DNA of 5,797 bases from Nitrospira sp. (GCA_025363325.1 JANYEF010000339.1:1-5797), one strand, 5' to 3'. Counted from the stretch's first letter, positions 1 through 5,230 are shown. Made by a program: numbers and translations. Notes: a model not told the origin generated them from the sequence alone.

Positions 1-62
1 GCCATGTCCACCACGCCGGTCTTGTCTGACACGCTGATGAGTGCCCGCTTGATGCCGGCCAT
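1..62 (-). CDS. purH: PurH N-terminus (AICAR formyltransferase / IMP cyclohydrolase), partial
   Basis: Only the first 20 codons are in the window; the gene continues past the left edge. The translation begins MAGIKRALISVSDKTGVVDM, which matches the conserved start of PurH (E. coli has RRALLSVSDKAGIVEFA near its N-terminus). In the known family this is the IMP cyclohydrolase (MGS-like) domain, and the full enzyme catalyses the last two steps of de novo purine synthesis in the cytoplasm. The start at base 62 is supported by an AAGGAG ribosome site six bases upstream. The gene is divergent from the OmpA-type gene at 309 and is probably an unrelated housekeeping neighbour marking the chromosomal border of the accessory region. 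Confidence 0.85.
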   Translation of the reverse strand, partial: MAGIKRALISVSDKTGVVDM

Positions 63-68
63 AGATCA

Positions 69-74
69 CTCCTT
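69..74 (-). promoter_or_regulatory. Ribosome binding site of purH
   Basis: Reads AAGGAG on the minus strand, six bases before the ATG at 62. It is a strong Shine-Dalgarno site that fixes the purH start. Confidence 0.8.
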
Positions 75-118
75 GGAAGACGATCGATAGATGTTACGTG
101 AGTCGGAAGGCGCGGCGA

Positions 119-147
119 AGAATAACAAATGAATACCTACCTTACAA
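119..147 (-). promoter_or_regulatory. Candidate sigma70 promoter for purH
   Basis: On the minus strand TTGTAA (147-142, 4 of 6 to TTGACA) is separated by 17 bases from TATTCT (124-119, 4 of 6 to TATAAT). Transcription would start near 112, giving a leader of about 50 bases before purH. This is pattern matching only; the rest of the 246-base divergent gap (63-308) shows no equally good promoter for the rightward gene. Confidence 0.35.
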
Positions 148-308
148 GAGGGATGGAATCCCCACGCATCGAAGACCAATACATCCAACTCATCCCGGGC
201 TAGACAAGATCATGCGAGGCAGGCCCACAAATCCTGTCTGGCATGAGCCCACGCAGTATGGTAGGGTCACAGGGGCCTATCCGCTACCTTCCGCCCGAGA
301 GTTGATTC

Positions 309-1163
309 ATGATGCGCAGAGCGATTCTAGGCGCAGGCGCTGCCGCACTTACCCTTCTTGCCGTAGTCTGCATCCCGCGACACCTTCCCTCACCGACAGC
401 ATCGAAGTCCCTCACCCCGGCGACATTTCATGCGCGTTTGGAGCAAGGGACTCTGACCCTTCGTGGCTCGCTCCCCAGCGAGACCAGCAAGGCAGCAATT
501 CTTCAGCGAGCCCAAGAAATCTACGGAAGAGCGCCAGGCCGCGTCGTCGATGAATTGGTGGTGGATCCGAGAGTGGGAACTAGCACCTGGACCAGCAATC
601 TCCCCCAGATCCTCCCAATATTAGGGCACATGATGGAACGAGGCTCCATCATCATCGACGGTCGTACGATAGTCCTTAGCGGCCGAGTCGACAACGATCG
701 GGCCAAGGCTTCTATACTGCGGGAGATTGTCCCATTGGCGCAGACAGGGCTCGAACTGGAAGATCATATTCTGTCAGCCCCAGCCCCGGCACCTACACTC
801 CAAAAGAAACTGAATGAGATTCTTTCGCACGCTTCAATCGAGTTCGATTCGAATACCACCACGATAACGCCCCGAAGTCGGGCTACATTGGATCAGCTGA
901 TCACCCAATTGCGTCCTACGCCTCGCATAGCCGTGGAGATCGGCGGTCATACGGACAAGTACGGCGAACCGGGCTATAACCTTCAACTCAGCCGCCGACG
1001 CGCTGAAGCCGTGCGGCACTACTTCATCAGCCACGGCCTGACCAATCAGTTCAGCGCCGTCGGCTATGGCGCCTCACGACCACTGTCGGTCGCGCAGACA
1101 CGGGCCGGCTTCCAGCACAACCGTCGCATCGAATTACGGGTGAAAGGAGTTGGTGACCTATGA
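309..1163 (+). CDS. OmpA-family peptidoglycan-binding protein with two BON-like segments (cassette 1, gene A)
   Basis: Predicted 284-residue envelope protein. Residues 1-4 (MMRR) are basic and residues 5-23 form one hydrophobic segment, so the body should lie in the periplasm, either anchored or after signal cleavage. Two BON-like segments follow at about 40-89 and 112-152. The OmpA C-terminal domain spans about 163-278. It contains the peptidoglycan motif TD-x10-LS-x2-RA-x2-V, with Asp216 and Arg231 at the spacing of the residues that hold diaminopimelate in OmpA/Pal proteins, and the usual NRRIEL ending. The BON-BON-OmpA order recalls mycobacterial ArfA (Rv0899). The start at 309 (rather than ATG 312) has a GAGAG seven bases upstream, and it places Cys21 exactly where the paralogue at 2972 has it. 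The stop overlaps the next gene by four bases. The exact role is unknown; wall anchoring or an envelope sensor is inferred. Confidence 0.88.
   Translation: MMRRAILGAGAAALTLLAVVCIPRHLPSPTASKSLTPATFHARLEQGTLTLRGSLPSETSKAAILQRAQEIYGRAPGRVVDELVVDPRVGTSTWTSNLPQILPILGHMMERGSIIIDGRTIVLSGRVDNDRAKASILREIVPLAQTGLELEDHILSAPAPAPTLQKKLNEILSHASIEFDSNTTTITPRSRATLDQLITQLRPTPRIAVEIGGHTDKYGEPGYNLQLSRRRAEAVRHYFISHGLTNQFSAVGYGASRPLSVAQTRAGFQHNRRIELRVKGVGDL
1143..1149 (+). promoter_or_regulatory. Ribosome binding site for the coiled-coil/HHH gene, inside the OmpA-type gene
   Basis: AAAGGAG lies ten bases before the ATG at 1160, within the last codons of the upstream gene. Together with the ATGA stop/start overlap it indicates translational coupling. 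A second in-frame ATG at 1166 is possible but further from the site. Confidence 0.65.
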
Positions 1164-2488
1164 CTATGCTCATCGGCCAGATGCTGGGATGTCTCATCGT
1201 CGCGGCAGGGATCGGCGGCGCAATTGGTTGGTTCTTGCGGAACCTGTCCGCCGCATCGCTGAAGCAACAGTACCTTGAACTCAACAGCGCCCTGCGGAGT
1301 AAGGAGCAGGCCTTGGGGGCGGCCCTGTACGATCTGAAAGTCAAAGCCTCGGCTATGCAGATGTTGGAAAGTAATATCATTGCTGCAGAAACCCTTGCGT
1401 ATTCCACTCAACAGGAACTATCGACACGGGACGCCCGCCTCCAGGCCCTTCAAGAAGAATTGGCTGCTCGTACGCAGCGGGTGACGGTCCTGGAAGCGGA
1501 AGAAGCCGCTGTTCGCCGGCGCGCGAGCGAATACGATACAGCCACCGCCGTGCAGTCGGAAGATGCCCAGCAACTCAAACTCATACGCCAGGCAGCCCAA
1601 CAGACGCTCGAGTCGAACGAGCAAGAACGACATAGTCTTCAATGCCGCGTCGCCGAGTTAGACGCCACTGTCGCAGAAGCCGACCAGCTGCGCGCGCGCG
1701 TGGAGGAACTCGAACCAGCCCAAGGACGAGTCCATTGGTTGGAGGTGCAACTCTCCGATCAAGACGCCGAGCATCGAGCCGCACTTCACCAGCTCAACAG
1801 CCAACTGGCCGAACGAGATCGACGCATCAGCGAGCTGGAGCCTGTCCCCAACCGACTTCCCGATCACAATGCAGCACTGAAACAGTGGGAAATGAAATAT
1901 GCCCAGACCCTCAGGCAACACGAAGCGCAGATATCCACGCTACAACAACAACTCGCGGCGCAGGACCAACTCCGAGCCCAGCTCCTGCTCGATAAACAAC
2001 TCCTCGATCAGCGAGCCGAACGGATCGACGGCCTGAATCACCGGATTCAAGAACTCGAAGCGCAACAGCAGGGCCTGGCAGATCAGGCGAAGACGGCGGG
2101 AAAAGCGCAAGGGGAGATCGCCCTCCTCCGCAAACGCCTGGTTGAAGTGCGGGCCGCACTCCGCATCAAGACTGACAGGGGGGCTGCAGGTCTTCCACAG
2201 AAAGCCCGTCAGAGTGGAAGTCAACTGAGCCTGGAGATAGAACAAGCGAAAGTGGTGAAAGGCGGCCCGAAAGACGACCTGAGCAAGATTCACGGGATTG
2301 GTCCCACGTTTGCACGGACCCTAAACAAGATGGGGTTACATACCTTTGTCCAGATTGCGCGCTGGACGCCAGAGGATATCGATAAGGTCGCGAAGAAACT
2401 CTACACCGCCCCAGACCGAATCAAGCGGGACAAGTGGATCGACGAAGCCAAAAAGCTCCATGAACAGAAGTACGGCCAGCAACTCTAA
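1160..2488 (+). CDS. Membrane-anchored long coiled-coil protein with C-terminal helix-hairpin-helix (cassette 1, gene B)
   Basis: Predicted 442 residues. Residues 3-26 form one membrane helix rich in small residues (AAGIGGAIGW, with G19-x3-G23). There are no charges before it and Arg27 follows it, so the positive-inside rule predicts a cytoplasmic C-terminal body. About residues 32-335 are Gln/Glu/Leu/Ala/Arg-rich with recurring hydrophobic spacing, a long coiled coil. Residues 372-432 begin DDLSKIHGIGPTFARTLNKM and continue with HTFVQIARWTPEDIDKV. This is the helix-hairpin-helix type also seen at the C-terminus of some NuoE and L21-associated proteins; such domains bind DNA non-specifically or mediate protein contacts. 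The 4-base overlap with the OmpA-type gene implies coupled synthesis and probably partnership. By layout it resembles a rod connecting the inner membrane with a cytoplasmic target. No catalytic motif was seen, and the specific function is not recognised. Confidence 0.87.
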   Translation: MTMLIGQMLGCLIVAAGIGGAIGWFLRNLSAASLKQQYLELNSALRSKEQALGAALYDLKVKASAMQMLESNIIAAETLAYSTQQELSTRDARLQALQEELAARTQRVTVLEAEEAAVRRRASEYDTATAVQSEDAQQLKLIRQAAQQTLESNEQERHSLQCRVAELDATVAEADQLRARVEELEPAQGRVHWLEVQLSDQDAEHRAALHQLNSQLAERDRRISELEPVPNRLPDHNAALKQWEMKYAQTLRQHEAQISTLQQQLAAQDQLRAQLLLDKQLLDQRAERIDGLNHRIQELEAQQQGLADQAKTAGKAQGEIALLRKRLVEVRAALRIKTDRGAAGLPQKARQSGSQLSLEIEQAKVVKGGPKDDLSKIHGIGPTFARTLNKMGLHTFVQIARWTPEDIDKVAKKLYTAPDRIKRDKWIDEAKKLHEQKYGQQL

Positions 2489-2549
2489 CGCGCACAATCC
2501 CTTCTTGATGCATTTCTCGTGACGCGGCGTTCGTAAGCAGCACCTGTCA

Positions 2550-2605
2550 CTCCAGCGCCTCCCGAAGACCCTCTTTCCGACTACCAAGGCGGGACCCCCT
2601 TCGGA
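2550..2605 (+). other. 3' flank element of cassette 1 with conserved short stem
   Basis: CGCCT at 2556-2560 can pair with AGGCG at 2587-2591, with AAGA-ccc-TCTT possible inside. The same outer stem occurs at 4511-4515 with 4543-4547 behind cassette 2, although the loop sequence differs. No T tract follows, so it is not a standard intrinsic terminator. It may be a processed 3' end or simply duplicated flank. Confidence 0.3.
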
Positions 2606-2701
2606 AACGCCATCGCAGGCTCAGTCTGATTCCAGGCAAACTCAAATCTTGGCATCTCCTAAATGGTTACAAGCAGGCCTGATTCAATTCAGATCGGCCA
2701 C

Positions 2702-2731
2702 TTAACCGTTTGAAAGTTATGACGATATACT
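2702..2731 (+). promoter_or_regulatory. Candidate sigma70 promoter for cassette 2
   Basis: TTAACC (2702-2707, 4 of 6 to consensus), an 18-base spacer, then TATACT (2726-2731, 5 of 6). It would start transcription near 2738 and give a leader of about 235 bases before the GTG at 2972. This is the best match I see in the 483-base gap 2489-2971. That gap otherwise holds no ORF with coding character, only duplicated 3' flank and the hairpins listed separately. Confidence 0.35.
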
Positions 2732-2780
2732 CCAGTTTGGATCAAGATTTCCTAGCCGTGGAGACTCTGCTAAAAACCAA

Positions 2781-2855
2781 GGAGAGCCTCCCCATACGAC
2801 GGCGTTGCCACGAAGGGCATGGGTTCAGAGCAGGCACTCTAACCACCGGCTCTCC
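2781..2855 (+). other. Inverted repeat bounding a 75-base leader segment
   Basis: GGAGAGCC (2781-2788) and GGCTCTCC (2848-2855) are perfect 8-base complements. Inside are two 4-bp hairpins: TGCC/GGCA near 2806-2819 and AGAG/CTCT near 2827-2840. If transcribed from the candidate promoter at 2702 the region could fold ahead of the hairpin at 2892. An 8-base inverted repeat at this distance is expected several times by chance in a window this size, so support is weak. Confidence 0.2.
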
Positions 2856-2891
2856 AAGATTCAGCTATTGGAAAAGTTATTTTGGGTAGGA

Positions 2892-2913
2892 GTGGCTCCT
2901 GCCACCATTTTTT
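2892..2913 (+). terminator. Short hairpin followed by T6 in the cassette 2 leader
   Basis: GTGGC (2892-2896), loop TCCT and GCCAC (2901-2905) are followed by CA and six T (2908-2913). The stem is only five base pairs, so it would be a weak intrinsic terminator. It lies 58 bases before the gene start. It may end transcripts from upstream or act as an attenuator within the leader. Confidence 0.35.
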
Positions 2914-2960
2914 CACTTTTCTGGTAGGTTTTACTGAGACATATCGGCGCCTGTCCGTCC

Positions 2961-2967
2961 AAGAGGT
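2961..2967 (+). promoter_or_regulatory. Ribosome binding site deciding the GTG start at 2972
   Basis: AAGAGGT lies four to five bases before GTG 2972. An upstream TTG at 2882 is in frame, but it would add 30 residues absent from the paralogue and would run through the hairpin at 2892. Confidence 0.55.
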
Positions 2968-2971
2968 AACC

Positions 2972-3928
2972 GTGAAAAGTGCCGCGATTGTAGCAGTTGG
3001 AATTGTTGCACTTGGCCTCCTTGCCGCCCTCTGCCTTCCACGCCACGTTACCCCGTCAACAGTATCGGGCCCAGCGACCACTGCCAACTTTCATGCGCGT
3101 GTAGAGCATGGAATGCTGATCCTCCGTGGCTCACTTCCCAGTGAGACCAGCAAGGCCGCAATTCTTCAAAGAGCCCATGAACTGTATGGAGCCACGCCTG
3201 GCAACGTCGTCGATGAATTGGCGGTGGATCCGAGAGTGGGGTCTGTCGCCTGGGCCGACAACGTCTCTCAGGTCCTCCCCGTCTTAGCGCACATGACAGA
3301 CCGAGCCTCCATCATCATCGACGGCCGCACGATTGTCGTCAGCGGCCAGGTCGAGAGCAATCGTGCCAAGGCCACCGTGCTACGAGATATTGCCCCTCTG
3401 ATTCTGACAGGGCTGGAACTGGAAGATCGTATTCTGACGACATCCTCGACGGGTCCGTCCCCGAAGGCCTCCCACCCGGCGACACGCTCCCTGGCGGCCC
3501 CATCCATGCCGAAGGCACCATCCCCGACTGCTCCGTCACTGGCTGAGATCCCCCCCCCCTTGCTCCAGAAGAAATTGGATGCGATCCTCGCGCGCGGGTC
3601 CATCGAGTTTGAATCGAACAGCACCACGATGACTTCCAATAGCCTTGTCACACTGGACCAGCTGATTGACCAATTGCGGTTGTCCCCTCGCACGGCCATC
3701 GAGATTGGCGGGCATACGGACAAGTACGGCGAGCCGGACTATAACCTTCAACTCAGCCAGCGCCGTGCTGATGCCGTGCGGCGCTACTTTGCCAAGCACA
3801 GCCTGCCCAAGCAGTTCACTGCCGTCGGCTATGGCGCCTCACAACCGCTGTCGGTGTCGGAGAATCGGGCCGGCCTCCAACACAATCGGCGCATCGAGCT
3901 ACGAGTGAAAGGACAGACCGACCTATGA
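2972..3928 (+). CDS. OmpA-family peptidoglycan-binding protein with extended linker (cassette 2, gene A)
   Basis: Predicted 318 residues from GTG. Basic Lys2 is followed by a hydrophobic segment (4-23), BON-like segments (about 40-89 and 112-152), and then a linker rich in Pro, Ser, Ala and Thr (about 156-196). The OmpA C-terminal domain covers about 197-312, with Asp250 and Arg265 in the TD-x10-LS-x2-RA motif and NRRIEL at 305-310. The fold and likely role match its paralogue at 309-1163: a periplasmic, inner-membrane-anchored peptidoglycan binder. From the first residue to Cys21 and through about residue 156 the two align without gaps. The main difference is 34 extra residues in the linker, which would lengthen the reach to the wall. 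Codons 193-196 of this linker contain a run of ten C. The start is set by the AAGAGGT site and the alignment with the paralogue. The stop overlaps the next gene as ATGA. Confidence 0.87.
   Translation: MKSAAIVAVGIVALGLLAALCLPRHVTPSTVSGPATTANFHARVEHGMLILRGSLPSETSKAAILQRAHELYGATPGNVVDELAVDPRVGSVAWADNVSQVLPVLAHMTDRASIIIDGRTIVVSGQVESNRAKATVLRDIAPLILTGLELEDRILTTSSTGPSPKASHPATRSLAAPSMPKAPSPTAPSLAEIPPPLLQKKLDAILARGSIEFESNSTTMTSNSLVTLDQLIDQLRLSPRTAIEIGGHTDKYGEPDYNLQLSQRRADAVRRYFAKHSLPKQFTAVGYGASQPLSVSENRAGLQHNRRIELRVKGQTDL
3550..3559 (+). repeat. Homopolymeric C10 tract inside the OmpA-type gene
   Basis: Ten consecutive C encode the end of Ile193 plus Pro194-Pro196 just before the OmpA C-terminal domain. 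Gain or loss of one base would remove that domain and uncouple the downstream gene. The paralogue at 309 has no such tract. Confidence 0.9.
3908..3913 (+). promoter_or_regulatory. Ribosome binding site for the short coiled-coil gene
   Basis: AAAGGA lies eleven bases before ATG 3925, inside the end of the OmpA-type gene, at nearly the same place as in cassette 1. The long spacing suggests that reinitiation at the ATGA overlap contributes. An alternative ATG at 3931 is in frame. Confidence 0.5.
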
Positions 3929-4425
3929 GTATGCTCATCAATCAAATGTTGGGATGTCTCATCATCGCAGCTGGAATCGGCGGCGCAGTCGGCTGGCTGC
4001 TGAGACACGTATCCGCCGGCACCGTGACACAACAGCTGGCGGACGTCACCGCCATGATGCACCTCAAAGAGCAGATGCTGGAGAAGGCACGGTATCAGTT
4101 GAGAGACTCTGCCACGAAGATGCAGTCGTTCAAGGAAGAAGGATCACTCACTCCGCAAGAGCGTTCCGTGGTCGCGGGAAATCAGTGTGTCGATACCGAT
4201 CGACTTCACACGCGGCTCCAGGAATCGGAGTCGGCAGGGGGATTGGTGGAGTGGCTAGACGTACAACTTACGAAACGGGATGAGCAGCATCGAATCGCAC
4301 TCCATGAAGTCGAGCTACAGCTAGCTGAACGAGATCGGCGCATCCGCGAACTCGAACAGCTTCATGAGCAACAGATGGAGCAGATAGAGGACAACGAGGC
4401 CCTCCAGACCGACAAAGCGGCCTGA
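3925..4425 (+). CDS. Short membrane-anchored coiled-coil protein, helix-hairpin-helix absent (cassette 2, gene B)
   Basis: Predicted 166 residues. The membrane helix (3-26, AAGIGGAVGWLLR) is nearly identical to that of the 442-residue paralogue, with the same topology prediction (body in the cytoplasm). It then aligns through about residue 67 and again over about 90-145. Shared landmarks are WLDVQL here versus WLEVQL there, and LAERDRRIRELE versus LAERDRRISELE. Relative to that paralogue it lacks about 83 residues of the middle coil and everything after about residue 240, including the whole helix-hairpin-helix. It ends cleanly with QTDKAA and TGA. The reading frame is intact, and the changes between its end and the copy at 5098 are mostly synonymous, so it looks like a maintained shortened form rather than a fresh pseudogene. 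It could pair with the OmpA-type protein through the membrane helix while lacking cytoplasmic target binding; that is inference. Confidence 0.82.
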   Translation: MSMLINQMLGCLIIAAGIGGAVGWLLRHVSAGTVTQQLADVTAMMHLKEQMLEKARYQLRDSATKMQSFKEEGSLTPQERSVVAGNQCVDTDRLHTRLQESESAGGLVEWLDVQLTKRDEQHRIALHEVELQLAERDRRIRELEQLHEQQMEQIEDNEALQTDKAA

Positions 4426-4501
4426 TCTCAACCCGCACAGACTCTCTTTACTCCACCTACTGAATCAACCACACCAAGCGGAAGCGGGGTAGCAGAGCCC
4501 T
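4293..4501 (+). repeat. 209-base direct repeat, copy A (3' end of short coiled-coil gene plus flank)
   Basis: Matches 5098-5306 at a constant offset of 805 with no gaps and ten mismatches by my count (about 95%). It covers the last 44 codons and stop of the gene plus 76 bases beyond. Similarity stops abruptly at 4501/5306. Confidence 0.92.
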
Positions 4502-4504
4502 TCT

Positions 4505-4565
4505 CTCCATCGCCTCCCGGAATGGCCCTTTCGGACTGTGCCAGGCGGAATCCTTCGGAAATTCC
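4505..4565 (+). other. 3' flank element of cassette 2 with conserved short stem
   Basis: CGCCT (4511-4515) can pair with AGGCG (4543-4547), the same outer stem as behind cassette 1, and CCTTCGGAAA follows in both. The loop sequence has diverged. No T tract follows, so the function is unknown. Nothing else stands out in the gap 4426-4720 apart from the repeat end and the candidate promoter at 4684. Confidence 0.3.
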
Positions 4566-4683
4566 TTCCTGGCCCGCTTTCCAGAAGCTCAACTCGCGCA
4601 GGGTTCAATATGCGGTTATGACACATGGCCTGTCCTGCGCATTTTAAAAGCAACCATTCTCGTCTTGCTGGCGGAAATCCCCG

Positions 4684-4712
4684 TTGCATTTTTGAATAGA
4701 TCAGCCTATACA
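4684..4712 (+). promoter_or_regulatory. Candidate promoter of the small coiled-coil gene, possibly leaderless
   Basis: TTGCAT (4684-4689, 3 of 6 to TTGACA), a 17-base spacer, then TATACA (4707-4712, 4 of 6). Transcription would begin at about 4718-4721, essentially at the ATG. No Shine-Dalgarno site is visible before that ATG, which fits a leaderless message. Confidence 0.3.
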
Positions 4713-4720
4713 AACGACCC

Positions 4721-4990
4721 ATGAACGCCGAGCAGATGGAAGAGATCAAACGCCATTTTGGCGTAGTAGCCGAATCGCTGAGGAGCGACATCCGCCAAAT
4801 TGCGGAAGGTCACGCCACGATTCGTCATGAGCTGCAAGAACACCGCGGGGAAATTCGTGACGAGTTCAAAGAAATGCGGGCCCTCCTGCGTCTATCATTT
4901 TCCCAGCTCGACCAACGCATCCACACCCTCGAAACAGACATCGCCACCTTGAAGACCCGCATGGATCGCCTCGAAACCAGTCGTGCCTAA
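4721..4990 (+). CDS. Small coiled-coil protein of unknown function
   Basis: Predicted 89 residues, starting MNAEQMEEIKRHFGVVAESL and ending in a Leu/Thr/Arg heptad-like stretch (LDQRIHTLETDIATLKTRMDRLE, about residues 63-85). It has no membrane segment, signal, cysteine or catalytic motif, so a soluble, probably oligomeric helical protein is expected. It is acidic/basic mixed and strongly helical throughout. The opening resembles small uncharacterised bacterial proteins I recall with an EQ-EIKRHFGVVAE start, but I cannot name a family. It stands alone, 295 bases after cassette 2, without a clear ribosome site; a leaderless start is possible. It could be an accessory coil partner of the cassette products, though only proximity suggests that. 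Confidence 0.68.
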   Translation: MNAEQMEEIKRHFGVVAESLRSDIRQIAEGHATIRHELQEHRGEIRDEFKEMRALLRLSFSQLDQRIHTLETDIATLKTRMDRLETSRA

Positions 4991-5097
4991 TTTCCCCGAT
5001 ACCATTCAAGCAAACTGCCGCCGAGATGAATCAGAAAAGTAGAATGTCCCTGCTTTTCCTTCACAGCTAATGGCTCCTGACACCATAATCTTTCCCA
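4991..5097. other. Short gap between the small coil gene and the cassette fragment
   Basis: No ORF or terminator is visible. It contains TGGCTCCTGACACCAT (5071-5086), which differs at one base from TGGCTCCTGCCACCAT (2893-2908) in the leader of cassette 2. An in-frame TGA at 5078-5080 blocks any N-terminal extension of the fragment that follows. Confidence 0.4.
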
Positions 5098-5230
5098 AAT
5101 CGCACTTCATGAAGTCGAGCTACAGCTCGCCGAACGAGATCGGCGTATCCGCGAACTCGAACAGCGCCATGAGCAACAGATGGAGCAGATAGAGGACAAT
5201 GAGGCCCTTCAGACCGACAAAGCGGCCTGA
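5098..5230 (+). pseudogene. 3' fragment of a third short coiled-coil gene
   Basis: The frame encodes IALHEVELQLAERDRRIREL onward through QTDKAA and TGA, the same ending as the gene at 3925-4425. There is no start codon, no membrane helix and an in-frame stop 18 bases upstream of the repeat edge, so it is a remnant. Of the eight base differences from the intact gene, six are synonymous third-position changes. The other two fall in one codon (Leu146 to Arg). This suggests the fragment diverged mostly while its source was still a working gene. Confidence 0.82.

Larger units (their letters stand above)
309..2610 (+). repeat. Cassette 1 of a tandem paralogous duplication (OmpA-type gene, coiled-coil gene, 3' flank)
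   Basis: This block is paralogous to 2972-4575. The two OmpA-type proteins are roughly 70% identical by eye outside the linker. The two coiled-coil proteins share the membrane segment (MxMLIxQMLGCLI) and the segment around LAERDRRI. The 3' flank is also related: at 2550-2605 and 4505-4565 both contain a CTCCC block, CCCT-TT, an AGGCG block and CCTTCGGAAA in the same order. Both keep the ATGA gene junction. Confidence 0.75.
2972..4575 (+). repeat. Cassette 2 of the tandem paralogous duplication
   Basis: Paralogous to 309-2610, with a longer linker in gene A and a strongly shortened gene B. The 3' flank resemblance resumes at about 4505, behind roughly 80 bases that have no counterpart after cassette 1. 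The segment at 4426-4501 is instead shared with the fragment at 5231-5306. Confidence 0.75.

Noticed and set aside
239..255. sigma54-like TGGCATG...GC element upstream of the first OmpA-type gene
   Set aside because: The GC of the -12 element is displaced by one base and the TTGC part is not matched.
366..374. Lipoprotein signal (Cys21 in both OmpA-type proteins)
   Set aside because: The residue before Cys is Val or Leu, not Gly/Ala/Ser, so the lipobox is poor even though the Cys is conserved.
98..553. Rightward 151-codon frame from GTG overlapping the start of the OmpA-type gene
   Set aside because: Its product is Arg/Pro/Ser-rich with no domain character, it has no ribosome site, and it overlaps the well-supported frame starting at 309.
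1181..1195. Lipobox-like MLGC at residues 8-11 of the coiled-coil proteins
   Set aside because: There is no basic n-region, and the hydrophobic segment continues after the Cys rather than before it; a plain membrane anchor is the simpler reading.
1642..1995. 117-codon frame inside the long coiled-coil gene
   Set aside because: An Arg/Pro/Thr-rich out-of-frame shadow of a strongly supported coding region with no independent start signal.
2781..2856. tRNA-sized segment closed by GGAGAGCC/GGCTCTCC, with tRNA-like stretches on the minus strand
   Set aside because: No consistent D, anticodon or T arms on either strand and no TTCGA-type T loop; the length match is probably coincidence.
2882..2971. 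TTG start at 2882 giving a 348-residue OmpA-type protein
   Set aside because: The extra 30 residues have no counterpart in the paralogue, would be read through a hairpin with T6, and the GTG at 2972 has a ribosome site and aligns exactly with the paralogue's first residue.
4588..4598. CTCAACTCGCG shared by 4588-4598 and 5465-5475
   Set aside because: An 11-base match is expected by chance a few times in a window of this length, and the flanks do not align.
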